A DNA stretch of 64,000 bases, from assembly GCF_963931675.1 (NCBI RefSeq), contig NZ_OZ007039.1, positions 2,207,806 to 2,271,805 of the forward strand, given 5' to 3'. The position numbers and the translations under genes are program-made. The notes beneath the pieces were generated by a model. That model worked only from the letters and a program-made list of their open reading frames with translations, was not told the DNA's origin and did no database searches. The DNA comes from an uncultured Alistipes sp. Its GTDB lineage: Bacteria; Bacteroidota; Bacteroidia; Bacteroidales; Rikenellaceae. Below are positions 52,758 through 60,233 of this stretch, piece after piece. Each line of letters starts with the position of its first letter. Within the stretch, counting starts at the first letter, position 1.

Positions 52758-53385
52758 ATTTCAGTATTTTTTGCAGCAACACTTCGTCGCGGTAGCCGTC
52801 GGGAGTCCACAACCAGTCGCGTTTCGTGCCGACCTCCCGGAACCCCAGTTTGCGGAACAGCCCCAGGCTCGCTTCGTTGTCGGCCCCGACGTTGCACCAC
52901 AACTGGTGCATCCGCAACCCTTCGCGGGCATAGCGGCAAAGCCTCTCCACCGCATCGGCTGCATAGCCCCGGCAACGGTCGTCTCGGTCGTAGATCAGGA
53001 TTCCCAGCCCGGCACGTCCGTGCAACGGGTCGTATTCGAACAGGTCGAGCGTCCCGATCGTGCGGAACGTGCGGGCCGTCCGATTCGGGTTGGCGGCCTT
53101 TGCTTCATCGGCCATTCCCGGCTCTGCTTCCGTTCTCGTTTCCGCCGTTCCCGCCGCTCCTGCTGGCTCCGGCACCTCGATCATCAGCCGCAACTGGCCG
53201 GTCCGCAACAGATCACCGCCCTCCAGCTGCCGGGAAATGAACCGCTCGATCTGCTCCCGCGAAAAGGGTTCCGTCGTGCCGCTCACCGCCCAGACCGCCG
53301 GATCGTTCTCCCACGTGTAGAGGAGTTCGACATCCGCCGGTTCCACGGCCCGCAGGCGGGTCAGGCTCCCTTCGAGTGACGTCAC
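52756..53385 (-). CDS. GNAT family N-acetyltransferase, GTG start
   Basis: A 209-aa acetyltransferase of the RimJ/RimL-SpeG type: LTRLRAVEPADVELLYTWENDPAVW at the start, DRDDRCRGYAADAVERLCRYA as the acetyl-CoA loop, then VGADNEASLGLFRKLGFREVGTKRDW. Between the second and later strands lies an unusual Ala/Glu/Arg-rich insert of about 35 residues (around 75-110). The GTG at 53385 is chosen because it overlaps the ROK gene stop by two bases (GTGA) and gives the family N terminus. The substrate is unknown. Confidence 0.85.
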   Translation of the reverse strand: MTSLEGSLTRLRAVEPADVELLYTWENDPAVWAVSGTTEPFSREQIERFISRQLEGGDLLRTGQLRLMIEVPEPAGAAGTAETRTEAEPGMADEAKAANPNRTARTFRTIGTLDLFEYDPLHGRAGLGILIYDRDDRCRGYAADAVERLCRYAREGLRMHQLWCNVGADNEASLGLFRKLGFREVGTKRDWLWTPDGYRDEVLLQKILK

Positions 53386-54611
53386 AGCCCGATCACTTTG
53401 TTGCGGATCAGCATCGCCACGCCCCAGGCGTTCGCATTCTCGCTCATCTTCGAAACGCGGAACTTCGTGTCCTTGTAGACCAGGTTGAGCGAGTATTTGT
53501 TCGTCGCGGACTTCAGCGGCAGCATGATGTAGTCGCCCGCCGCCGCGAGGTTGCCGCCCACGATCACCGTCTCGGGGTTGAACGTGTTGATCAGGAAGGC
53601 CACGGCCTTGCCGACCTTCTCGCCCGCCTCCTCGATCAGTTCGATCGAGAGGTTGTCGTCGTTTTTCGCCGCCTGGATGATGTCGTCGATGTGGATGCTC
53701 TTCTGCTGGTCGTACTTTTCCTTGAGGATCGTGTTGACGCCCTTCTCGATCAGGTGGCACATCTTGTCTTCGATGGCGATACCCGAGACTTCGGTCTCCA
53801 GGCACCCCTTCTTGCCGCACGAGCAGATGATCTCGTTGTCGAAGAACGGAATGTGCCCGAATTCACCCGCGAATCCGCTCTTGCCGTAGTAGAGCTGTCC
53901 GTCGACCACGATGCCGATGGCCACGCCGCGGCCCATGTGCAGGTAGAGGACGTTGCTCTCCTCCTTCGATTTGCCGCACGTGTACTCGGCATAGCAGCGG
54001 GCCCGGGTGTCGTTTTCCAGCAGCACGCGGATGCCGACACGATCTTCGAGGATGTCGCGCAGCGACTGTTCGCTCGACGTGAAGTATTTGTAGCTGCGGC
54101 CTGTGGCGGGGTTCACGCGGCCCGTCATGCAGACGCCCAGGCCGAGGATCTTCGCGCGGTCGATGCCGCAGTTGGCGATGAAGTTTTCGATATTCGAGCA
54201 GATGCGTTCGATGCACTGCGGGCGGTCGATGAGTTCGAACGTGAAGTCGTTCTCCTCCTTGATGATATTGTTCTGCAGGTCGGTGATCAGGAAGCGCATG
54301 TTGTCGCGTCCGACATTCACCCCGGCGAAGTAGATGGCCGAATTGGCCAGTCCGAAGATGTTCGGGCGGCGTCCGCCCGGGGTTTCGACCTTGCCCAGAT
54401 CCGAGACGATGTTCTCGTCGACCAGTTCCTGGACCAGTTTGGTGATCGTCGGGACGCTGATATGCAGCTCTTTGGTCAGTTCCGAGAGCGTGCACTCGCC
54501 GTTGACGGCCATGTGTGCGATGATGTTGCGCTTGATGATGCTGTTTTTGTGGGAAATACCCTTCAGGGCTTCGTCTTCGTGTTTGTTGAAAAATTCGGTG
54601 AGTGATGTCAT
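53382..54611 (-). CDS. ROK family transcriptional regulator (NagC/XylR type)
   Basis: A 409-aa repressor with an N-terminal winged helix (KRNIIAHMAVNGECTLSELTKELHISVPTITKLVQELVDENIV, about residues 27-69) and a C-terminal ROK sugar-binding domain. That domain has LENDTRARCYAE, MGRGVAIGIVVDGQLYYGKSGFAGEFGHIPF and the zinc motif CSCGKKGCLE. Family members respond to sugars or sugar phosphates. ATG 54611 fits the promoter at 54641-54671, with a leader of about 25 bases. GNAT is coupled downstream; the operon does not contain sugar genes. Confidence 0.93.
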   Translation of the reverse strand: MTSLTEFFNKHEDEALKGISHKNSIIKRNIIAHMAVNGECTLSELTKELHISVPTITKLVQELVDENIVSDLGKVETPGGRRPNIFGLANSAIYFAGVNVGRDNMRFLITDLQNNIIKEENDFTFELIDRPQCIERICSNIENFIANCGIDRAKILGLGVCMTGRVNPATGRSYKYFTSSEQSLRDILEDRVGIRVLLENDTRARCYAEYTCGKSKEESNVLYLHMGRGVAIGIVVDGQLYYGKSGFAGEFGHIPFFDNEIICSCGKKGCLETEVSGIAIEDKMCHLIEKGVNTILKEKYDQQKSIHIDDIIQAAKNDDNLSIELIEEAGEKVGKAVAFLINTFNPETVIVGGNLAAAGDYIMLPLKSATNKYSLNLVYKDTKFRVSKMSENANAWGVAMLIRNKVIGL

Positions 54612-54623
54612 CCTTCCAGGCTG

Positions 54624-54690
54624 TTTTTTAAGTAACAATGCAAATATAGCGACTTAAATTAAAAAATGCAATAACTTTTTAAGTAATTTA
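54624..54690 (-). promoter_or_regulatory. ROK gene promoter with repeated operator-like sequences
   Basis: On the reverse strand the -33 TTG (54671-54669) is 20 bases from TATATTTG (54648-54641). TTTTTAAGTAA occurs just before (near 54675-54686) and just after (near 54625-54635) the promoter, and an inverted relative (TTAAATTAAAAA, near 54654) lies between the boxes. This placement suits autorepression by the ROK protein (inference). Confidence 0.55.
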
Positions 54691-54716
54691 ATAAATTTTC
54701 CGCCTGAAAGGACAAT

Positions 54717-54754
54717 AAAAAAATAACGGTCTGAATACCAGACCGTTATTTTTT
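54717..54754. terminator. Terminator-like hairpin between fabD and the ROK promoter
   Basis: Stem AAATAACGGTCTG with its complement and an AATAC loop, with A and T runs outside. It lies 98 bases after the fabD stop on the reverse strand. Confidence 0.82.
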
Positions 54755-54851
54755 GTCGGGAGAATTCGGTAATCCTCGGGACGATTCCGTCCACAGGATT
54801 ACATCCGTCTCCCCCCCCCGGATTGCACGCAATCCCGTTTCCGTAAGGGGG

Positions 54852-55733
54852 TTACAGCGTCGATTTCGACTCGACCGCAGCGTTGGCGTCGACTTTGCGG
54901 ATCAGACCCTGGAGCACCGTGCCGGGACCGAGCTCGGTGAACTCCGTCACGCCGTCGGCCAGCATGTTCTTGACGATATAGGTCCAGCGCACCGGAGCCG
55001 TCAACTGGGCGATCAGGTTGGCCTTGATGGCGGCGGGATCGGTGTAGGGTTTGGCGTCGACGTTCTGGTAGATCGGGCACGTGGGGGTCTGGAACGGAGC
55101 CTCGTGGATGGCCTTTTCGAGCTCCTGCTTGGCGGGCTCCATCAGCGGCGAGTGGAACGCCCCGCCGACCGGCAGACGCAGGGCACGGCGTGCTCCGGCT
55201 GCCTTGGCCTTCTCACAGGCGGCCTCTACGGCCTCCACGGCTCCCGAGATCACCAGCTGTCCCGGGCAGTTGTAGTTGGCGGCTACGACCACGCCGTCGA
55301 CCGAGGCGCAGATCTCCTCGACGACTTTGTCTTCCAGTCCGAGAATGGCGGCCATCGTGCCGGGCCGGGCCTCGCAGGCGGCCTGCATGGCCATGGCACG
55401 TTTCGAGACGAGTTTCAGACCGTCCTCGAACGAGAGGGCTCCGGCAACGACCAGCGCCGAGAATTCACCCAGCGAGTGTCCGGCAACGGCATCGGGTTTT
55501 ACGCCGAGGGCCTTGGCCATGATCACCGAGTGGAGGAAAACGGCCGGTTGGGTGACCTTCGTCTGCTTGAGTTCGTCGTCCGTTCCGGCGAACATGATGT
55601 CCGTGATGCGGAATCCGAGTATCTCGTTTGCTTTCTCGAAGAGTTCCTTTGCTTCGGGAACGTTGTCGTAGAGGTCCTTGCCCATCCCGACGGCCTGGGC
55701 GCCCTGGCCCGGGAACACGTAAGCGTGCTTCAT
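54852..55733 (-). CDS. fabD: Malonyl-CoA:ACP transacylase FabD
   Basis: Loads malonate onto acyl carrier protein for fatty-acid synthesis. The 293-aa protein begins MKHAYVFPGQGAQAVGMGKDLY. GHSLGE at 85-90 has the nucleophile Ser87, and GGAFHSPLM near residue 198 carries the catalytic His. QNVDAKPYTDP and TEFTELGPGTVLQGL are conserved C-terminal parts. Its promoter region overlaps that of the divergent riboswitch transcript. Confidence 0.97.
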   Translation of the reverse strand: MKHAYVFPGQGAQAVGMGKDLYDNVPEAKELFEKANEILGFRITDIMFAGTDDELKQTKVTQPAVFLHSVIMAKALGVKPDAVAGHSLGEFSALVVAGALSFEDGLKLVSKRAMAMQAACEARPGTMAAILGLEDKVVEEICASVDGVVVAANYNCPGQLVISGAVEAVEAACEKAKAAGARRALRLPVGGAFHSPLMEPAKQELEKAIHEAPFQTPTCPIYQNVDAKPYTDPAAIKANLIAQLTAPVRWTYIVKNMLADGVTEFTELGPGTVLQGLIRKVDANAAVESKSTL

Positions 55734-55759
55734 GATTTTCGTGTTTTTTGGTTTAGCGG

Positions 55760-55791
55760 TTGCAAAGATACGAATTTATTTTCTAACTTTG
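55760..55791 (+). promoter_or_regulatory. Promoter of the cobalamin riboswitch transcript (TTG-N21-TAACTTTG)
   Basis: TTG at 55760-55762, 21 bases, TAACTTTG at 55784-55791. The -33 region overlaps the fabD -7 box on the other strand. Confidence 0.65.
55763..55770 (-). promoter_or_regulatory. -7 box of fabD (TATCTTTG)
   Basis: The reverse strand reads TATCTTTG 29 bases before the fabD ATG, overlapping the divergent riboswitch promoter. Confidence 0.6.
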
Positions 55792-55796
55792 CACCG

Positions 55797-56025
55797 CCAA
55801 GGTTCACAAAGGGCCGATCCCGCGTATGCGATCGAGTATGCAGGAGGTTGTGAGGCTCTGCGTGATGAAAAGGGAATGCCGTGAAAATCGGCAGCAGTTC
55901 CCGCTGCTGTAAGTCCCGTTGATTGCCGCAACACGCTGGCCACTGGTCCCTCAGGACCGGGAAGGCGTTGCGACAGGGATGAGCCAGAAGACCTGCCTTG
56001 CACTTCCCGGGAGGGGAGAATCTTT
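55797..56025 (+). ncRNA. Cobalamin (adenosylcobalamin-type) riboswitch
   Basis: All core elements occur in order: AAAAGGGAA near 55868, GTGAAAATC near 55881, GCAGTTCCCGCTGCTGTAA near 55893, the B12-box region GGCCACTGG at 55938-55946, GGGAAGGC near 55959, and GATGAGCCAGAAGACCTGCC near 55978. The aptamer is followed by CTTCCC-GGGA-GGGGAG and a T-rich run (near 56002-56026), which could act as a terminator switched by ligand. Another 160 bases of leader separate it from the first lipoprotein gene. High cobalamin should lower expression. Confidence 0.93.
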
Positions 56026-56186
56026 TTCGAGCGCATCTGCGGAGAACGGAGCATCGTGGAAATCGGCGACAGGCCGCAAAAACGGGTGTTTGTTTGGTGT
56101 GATACGGCGAAAACGGAGGATTCGATCTCGGGAGGCACGGGACCGGATTTTTTGTTTTTATACATATTCATTTAAACCAAACGACC

Positions 56187-57293
56187 ATGAAACGATTTCT
56201 ATTTGTTTCGGCCATTGTGCTGATGGACATGCTGGCTTTTGTCGGCTGTGCAAATGATGACAACGGGAATGATTCGGTTCCGGCGACAGCTGTCGTGCTG
56301 GATGTCACGGAAAAGGACCTTGTGATGGGGGAGACCCTCCAACTGACGGCGACGCCCGCTCCGGCCGATACGACGGATCCGGTGGTGTGGAGCTCGGACA
56401 AGGAGACCGTGGCCACGGTTTCGGAAACGGGACTGGTGACGGCCGTAGCGCCGGGTACGGCGGTTGTCAAGGCGGTTTGCGGCAGCGTGTCGGCGACCTG
56501 CACCGTACAGGTTACCGAGCCCGCTGCGGAGTATGACATCATCTCCTTCGAGGAGGAAGAGGGTATGATGGACTTCGTGGGCAGTGCCGTCGAATTGGGC
56601 GATATAGAGGTGGTCGGTGGAAGCGCTGCCGGGACCCAACACCATGTTTTCTGGGCAAAACCCTATGCGGCCGAGTACGGTGACCCCGATGGAATCATGG
56701 GGTTGGAACTCGACTGTCTGCTCTTCTCTTCCGCCGATGAGAATGTCTGGTTCGGCTCTTATTATTGTGACTGTACCGGATGGGGCTCCCAGATGGATAC
56801 GTGGGGCGGCTTCGTGCTGTCGCAGAACTGCAATACGACGGCAACCTCGCACGATTACGCCAATCAGTTCTCCGTGTACGCCGAATCGGGCGCCAATTCG
56901 GGCAAGACCTTCGCCGTGGCCTACTGCAACGGCATGATGGGCGGGGCATACTCCGCGCCGGTCATTGAATTCTCCAAAACACCCCGCACGGTGGCCTATC
57001 TGTACATGGCTCCCTCGACGATGCTCGATTCCTATTATAAATACGATCTTACGGCCGCCAGGGACCGCACGTTCGGGTTCCGGATCACCGGGTCGCTGAA
57101 CGGAGAATCGACCGGTACGGTGGATGTGACGCTGGTGAAGAACAGCACGGTCGAGGCCGGATGGGTCAAGGTCGATCTCTCGGCGCTGGGACAGGTCGAC
57201 AAACTGGCCTTCGCGCCCGAAGGCATCAATCCCAACGTGGATTTCGATCCGGTTTACTTCTGCCTGGATGAGATCGCGCTGGTGAAAGAGTAA
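56187..57293 (+). CDS. Lipoprotein with BIG2 Ig-like and DUF4465-type domains
   Basis: A 368-aa lipoprotein under the cobalamin riboswitch. Signal MKRFLFVSAIVLMDMLAFVGC, then ANDDNGND. Residues of about 30-112 are a bacterial Ig-like (BIG2) domain (VVLDVTEKDLVMGETLQLTATPAPADTTDPVVWSS...CTVQV). The rest is DUF4465-like: WGGFVLSQNCNTT, QFSVYAESGANSGKTFAVAYCNG, VAYLYMAPSTMLDSYY, GFRITGSLNGESTG, GWVKVDLSALGQVDKLAFAPEG and YFCLDEIALVKE. Control by the riboswitch and the surface signal suggest corrinoid capture outside the cell. BtuH-type B12-binding lipoproteins are known from Bacteroides, but a direct relation is not shown here. Confidence 0.83.
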   Translation: MKRFLFVSAIVLMDMLAFVGCANDDNGNDSVPATAVVLDVTEKDLVMGETLQLTATPAPADTTDPVVWSSDKETVATVSETGLVTAVAPGTAVVKAVCGSVSATCTVQVTEPAAEYDIISFEEEEGMMDFVGSAVELGDIEVVGGSAAGTQHHVFWAKPYAAEYGDPDGIMGLELDCLLFSSADENVWFGSYYCDCTGWGSQMDTWGGFVLSQNCNTTATSHDYANQFSVYAESGANSGKTFAVAYCNGMMGGAYSAPVIEFSKTPRTVAYLYMAPSTMLDSYYKYDLTAARDRTFGFRITGSLNGESTGTVDVTLVKNSTVEAGWVKVDLSALGQVDKLAFAPEGINPNVDFDPVYFCLDEIALVKE

Positions 57294-57320
57294 GACTTTT
57301 ATTAAATAAATTTTGCGAAT

Positions 57321-58154
57321 ATGAAATTGAATATGAAACTCTTGTCTCGCTTTTTTCTGGCGACGCTGTGTGTAGCCTCTGTGGCTGCCTGCTCGGATGA
57401 TGATGAGGGTGAACCGGCGCCGGAGTACGATGTGATCTCCTTCGAGCCTTCGGAGCACATGGTCGATGTCAACGGCGAAGAAATTGCGCTGAAAAGCGTC
57501 ACCATGAGCCTCTATGAAGGGGCTGGATACGCCGACTTCACCTTTGCCTCCATCTACTGCGGCAAGGAGTACGCTACGACGGAAAACCATGACGGCCCGC
57601 TCTTCATGACCGCCGACGGCTCGGTGGAATTCCTCTCCTACTATGCCTCCGGCTTTGACTACTGGAACGGAATTGCCCTGGCCGCCATGCCCGACATGCA
57701 GCCGGCTGCCAGTGCCCCGAAGCAGCAGTTCTCCGTATGGGCCGAAGGCGGTGCCAACAATACGCCGACCTATGCCGTCTGCTACGACTCGAATACCCCT
57801 TCGGAGGGATATCCTGCAGGGATGAGCAAATCGGGCTATCCGACCTTCACCCTTGCGCAGCCCCGGGTTGTCGATCACCTCTACATCGCCAATTCGACCT
57901 ATGTCTACAATTGGTTCCAGGGCGAAGAGGGCGACTTGTTCCAGGTGAAGATCACCGGATGGAACGGTGACACCGAAGTAGGTTCGACGACCGAGACGTT
58001 GATTTCGGGTTCGACGAAGCTTGCCGGATGGCGCAAGGTGAATTTGGCCTCGTTGGGAGCCGTCGATAAACTGGTCTTCAAGGTGGCGGGTATCGATATT
58101 ACGCAGGATCCCTCCTATTTCTGCATCGACGAAGTCGCGCTTGTGAAGGAGTAA
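57321..58154 (+). CDS. DUF4465-type surface lipoprotein
   Basis: A 277-aa paralogue of the preceding protein without the BIG2 domain. The signal MKLNMKLLSRFFLATLCVASVAAC is followed by SDDDE, an exact match to the kind of acidic export signal that sends Bacteroidetes lipoproteins to the cell surface. Shared segments are YDVISFE, FDYWNGIALAAMPD, QFSVWAEGGANNTPTYAVCYD, VDHLYIANSTYVYNWF, FQVKITGWNGDT, GWRKVNLASLGAVDKLVFKVAG and YFCIDEVALVKE, the same closing motif as its neighbour. It starts 27 bases after the first gene, in the same riboswitch transcript, and ends before a strong terminator. Confidence 0.85.
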   Translation: MKLNMKLLSRFFLATLCVASVAACSDDDEGEPAPEYDVISFEPSEHMVDVNGEEIALKSVTMSLYEGAGYADFTFASIYCGKEYATTENHDGPLFMTADGSVEFLSYYASGFDYWNGIALAAMPDMQPAASAPKQQFSVWAEGGANNTPTYAVCYDSNTPSEGYPAGMSKSGYPTFTLAQPRVVDHLYIANSTYVYNWFQGEEGDLFQVKITGWNGDTEVGSTTETLISGSTKLAGWRKVNLASLGAVDKLVFKVAGIDITQDPSYFCIDEVALVKE

Positions 58155-58180
58155 TCCGGTGTCCGGCAATTCTGAAAACA

Positions 58181-58212
58181 ACCGCCCCCGCAGTTCTCTG
58201 CGGGGGCGGTTT
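58181..58212 (+). terminator. Terminator after the DUF4465 pair
   Basis: A 13-bp perfect stem ACCGCCCCCGCAG with its complement and a TTCT loop, then TTT, 26 bases after the stop codon. Confidence 0.82.
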
Positions 58213-58307
58213 CGTGTATTCCGGGCATTTTCGTGTATTCCGGGCATTTTCGTGTATTCCGGGCATTTTCGTGTATTCCGGGCATTTTCGTGTATTCCGG
58301 GCATTTT
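58213..58307. repeat. Five perfect tandem copies of a 19-bp unit
   Basis: The unit cgtgtattccgggcatttt is repeated five times without a mismatch (58213-58231, 58232-58250, 58251-58269, 58270-58288, 58289-58307). It starts directly after the terminator of the lipoprotein operon, in the 232-base space before the convergent rhaD gene. The rest of that space (58308-58386) is GC-rich with nothing recognised. Confidence 0.92.
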
Positions 58308-58386
58308 CGCGGGACCGGGACTTTTGCAGTCCGGGGCGGAGTGCCGGTTTCGGGGACCCGCGTCCTGCCGCCGCCGGGCCGGGGCG

Positions 58387-59190
58387 TCAGAGGTTGAAGG
58401 CGCGTTTGAGTTCGTCCATCTGCTCGGGAGTCGTTCCCGTGGGTTCGAATCCCATGGACTTGGCCGTGAGGTAGATCTGGGCCGATTTCGAGAGGACGTC
58501 GATCTGGTCGAAGGCCTCCATGACGTCGGGCCCCACGGCGCAGACGCCGTGCTTCTCCCACATCACCACGTCGTACTCCTTCAACTGCTCGATCGTTGCC
58601 CGGGCCAGCTCCACGGACGACGGCATGGCGTAGGGGACGATTCCGAGCCCCTTGGGGCAGAAGGCCCGCGTCTCGGGGATCATCGACCACAGGAGGTTGG
58701 TCAGCACATCCTTTTCGAGAAAAGCCGGGTTGTGGGTCATCGCCACGAGGTCGATCGGATGGGTGTGGATCGCCGCACGGTAGCCGTTCCCTGCGGCGAG
58801 CATCTGCTCGTGCATGGCCAGGTGCGACGCCAGTTCGGAGGTCGGGCGCACGGGCTCATCGGCCACGATTTCGTACGAGGCTCCGTCGTCGAGGATGCGG
58901 ATCACCGCGCCGTTCTCCATCGGGCGGCGGGCCAGGTCGCGCATCCGGCGGTTCGTCCCCTTGCAGAAGAAGTAGCACCCCTTGAGCCGGGGCAGGGCCA
59001 TGCCGAACGGAATCGGGTCGCTGAGGGACGGCAGGGCGCGGACCGCATCGTCGATGCACTCCGTGACGTTGATCGTGATGTTGCCGCCGTTGCGCTCGGC
59101 CCACCCCTTTTGCCAGAGGTATCCGGCTACCTCGGCCACTTCGGCTACCCGGCGGGCCAGTTCCGGACGGTTTTCGAGTATGGATTCCAT
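58387..59190 (-). CDS. rhaD: Rhamnulose-1-phosphate aldolase
   Basis: Class II zinc aldolase splitting rhamnulose 1-phosphate into dihydroxyacetone phosphate and L-lactaldehyde. The 267-aa protein has WAERNGGNITINVTE near residue 31 (phosphate contacts), AAIHTHPIDLVAMTH with two zinc histidines, and VMWEKHGVCAVGPDVMEAFD with the third. The ATG at 59190 lies ten bases after the rhaT stop, making rhaD the last gene of the rhamnose operon. Confidence 0.95.
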   Translation of the reverse strand: MESILENRPELARRVAEVAEVAGYLWQKGWAERNGGNITINVTECIDDAVRALPSLSDPIPFGMALPRLKGCYFFCKGTNRRMRDLARRPMENGAVIRILDDGASYEIVADEPVRPTSELASHLAMHEQMLAAGNGYRAAIHTHPIDLVAMTHNPAFLEKDVLTNLLWSMIPETRAFCPKGLGIVPYAMPSSVELARATIEQLKEYDVVMWEKHGVCAVGPDVMEAFDQIDVLSKSAQIYLTAKSMGFEPTGTTPEQMDELKRAFNL

Positions 59191-59200
59191 GAATTGCGGT

Positions 59201-60229
59201 TTATTGGAACAAAGATGGGAAAAATATCGAGAAAAGCAACAGGACAAGTCCTGCGGTGAGTGTCGCCAGCGTGCGGGCGCTGGATCCCTTCCACTCCTTG
59301 AGCAGAAGGCCCCAAAGGTTCGAGAAGAGGACGTTCAGCGACATGAGGATGCTCCACGAGAAGGCCGTGAGCACGGGCGATCCGGAGAGGAAACTCTTGC
59401 CCGTCTCCAGTCCGAAGAACTGCGAGTACCAGAGTACGCCTGCCAGGGCGCAGAACAGCAGGTTGTTGGCCAGCGTGGAGCGGCTGACGCGGAGATACTC
59501 TCCGGCGGTGTGGTTGCGCACGTTCTGGTAGAGGCAGTAGGCGGCGTTGGTGACGAACCCGCCGGTGGTGACGAGCAGGATGACGGGCAGCCCGGCGAAG
59601 AGCGGTGCGACGCCCTGTGCGGCGGCCGCGGCCCTGATCGGCGCTCCGGCGTCGAGCCCCAGGGCGAAGCAGGCGCTCATCACACCGGCCAGCAGGGCCA
59701 CGACGAGCCCTTTCGTGAGGGCGAAATCGCGGATGGCGGCGCGTTTCTCTTCGTCGCTCATCGTGGCGGCGCGCAGCGACCCGGCGTAGCCGATCACGGC
59801 GATGCCCGCCAGTGTGATGCCGACGCCGACCAGGAGGATGAGCCCGGGGCCGTGCAGCAGGTCCGTTCCGGCGAAGAGGGCCGGGAGCAGCGTGCCGAAG
59901 GCCGAACAGGTCCCGAGCGAGATCGACTGCCCGAGCGCCACGCCGAGGTAGCGCATCGAGAGCCCGAACGTCAGGCCGCCGACGCCCCACAGCGCGCCGT
60001 AGACAATGGCCCGGAGGGCGCCGCCATGGCCCAGCAGGGCGAAGAGCGAACTCCCCTCGGGTACGGCGATCAGGGCCCCGAGCAGCGGGAAGAGAAGCCA
60101 TGCGAAGATGCCCTGCACCATCCAGAAGTTCTCCCAGCTCCATTCGCGCACGCGGTTGATCGGCACGTAGGAGCTCGACTGCCCGAACGAACCGAGGGCA
60201 ATGATCAGCAAACCGATAAAGATCTCCAT
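59201..60229 (-). CDS. rhaT: L-rhamnose:proton symporter RhaT
   Basis: Inner-membrane sugar importer of 342 aa with about ten helices: MEIFIGLLIIALGSFGQSSSYVPINRVREWSWENFW is the typical RhaT start, followed by GGLTFGLSMRYLGVALGQSISLGTCSAFGTLLPAL. It lies four bases after rhaA and ten before rhaD. Together the four rha genes cover uptake, isomerisation, phosphorylation and cleavage of L-rhamnose. Confidence 0.95.
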   Translation of the reverse strand: MEIFIGLLIIALGSFGQSSSYVPINRVREWSWENFWMVQGIFAWLLFPLLGALIAVPEGSSLFALLGHGGALRAIVYGALWGVGGLTFGLSMRYLGVALGQSISLGTCSAFGTLLPALFAGTDLLHGPGLILLVGVGITLAGIAVIGYAGSLRAATMSDEEKRAAIRDFALTKGLVVALLAGVMSACFALGLDAGAPIRAAAAAQGVAPLFAGLPVILLVTTGGFVTNAAYCLYQNVRNHTAGEYLRVSRSTLANNLLFCALAGVLWYSQFFGLETGKSFLSGSPVLTAFSWSILMSLNVLFSNLWGLLLKEWKGSSARTLATLTAGLVLLLFSIFFPSLFQ

Positions 60230-60233
60230 AGGG

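Noticed and set aside
55919-56257. Forward frame running through the cobalamin riboswitch
   Set aside because: It reads across conserved riboswitch helices and into the lipoprotein gene in the wrong frame; the RNA element explains the conservation.
56199-58304. Long reverse frame (about 700 codons) opposite the two DUF4465 genes
   Set aside because: It starts in the 19-bp tandem array and is the shadow of the two lipoprotein genes, which have signal peptides and matching closing motifs.
58213-58307. The 19-bp tandem array as a CRISPR array
   Set aside because: The copies are directly adjacent with no spacers, and no cas gene is present.
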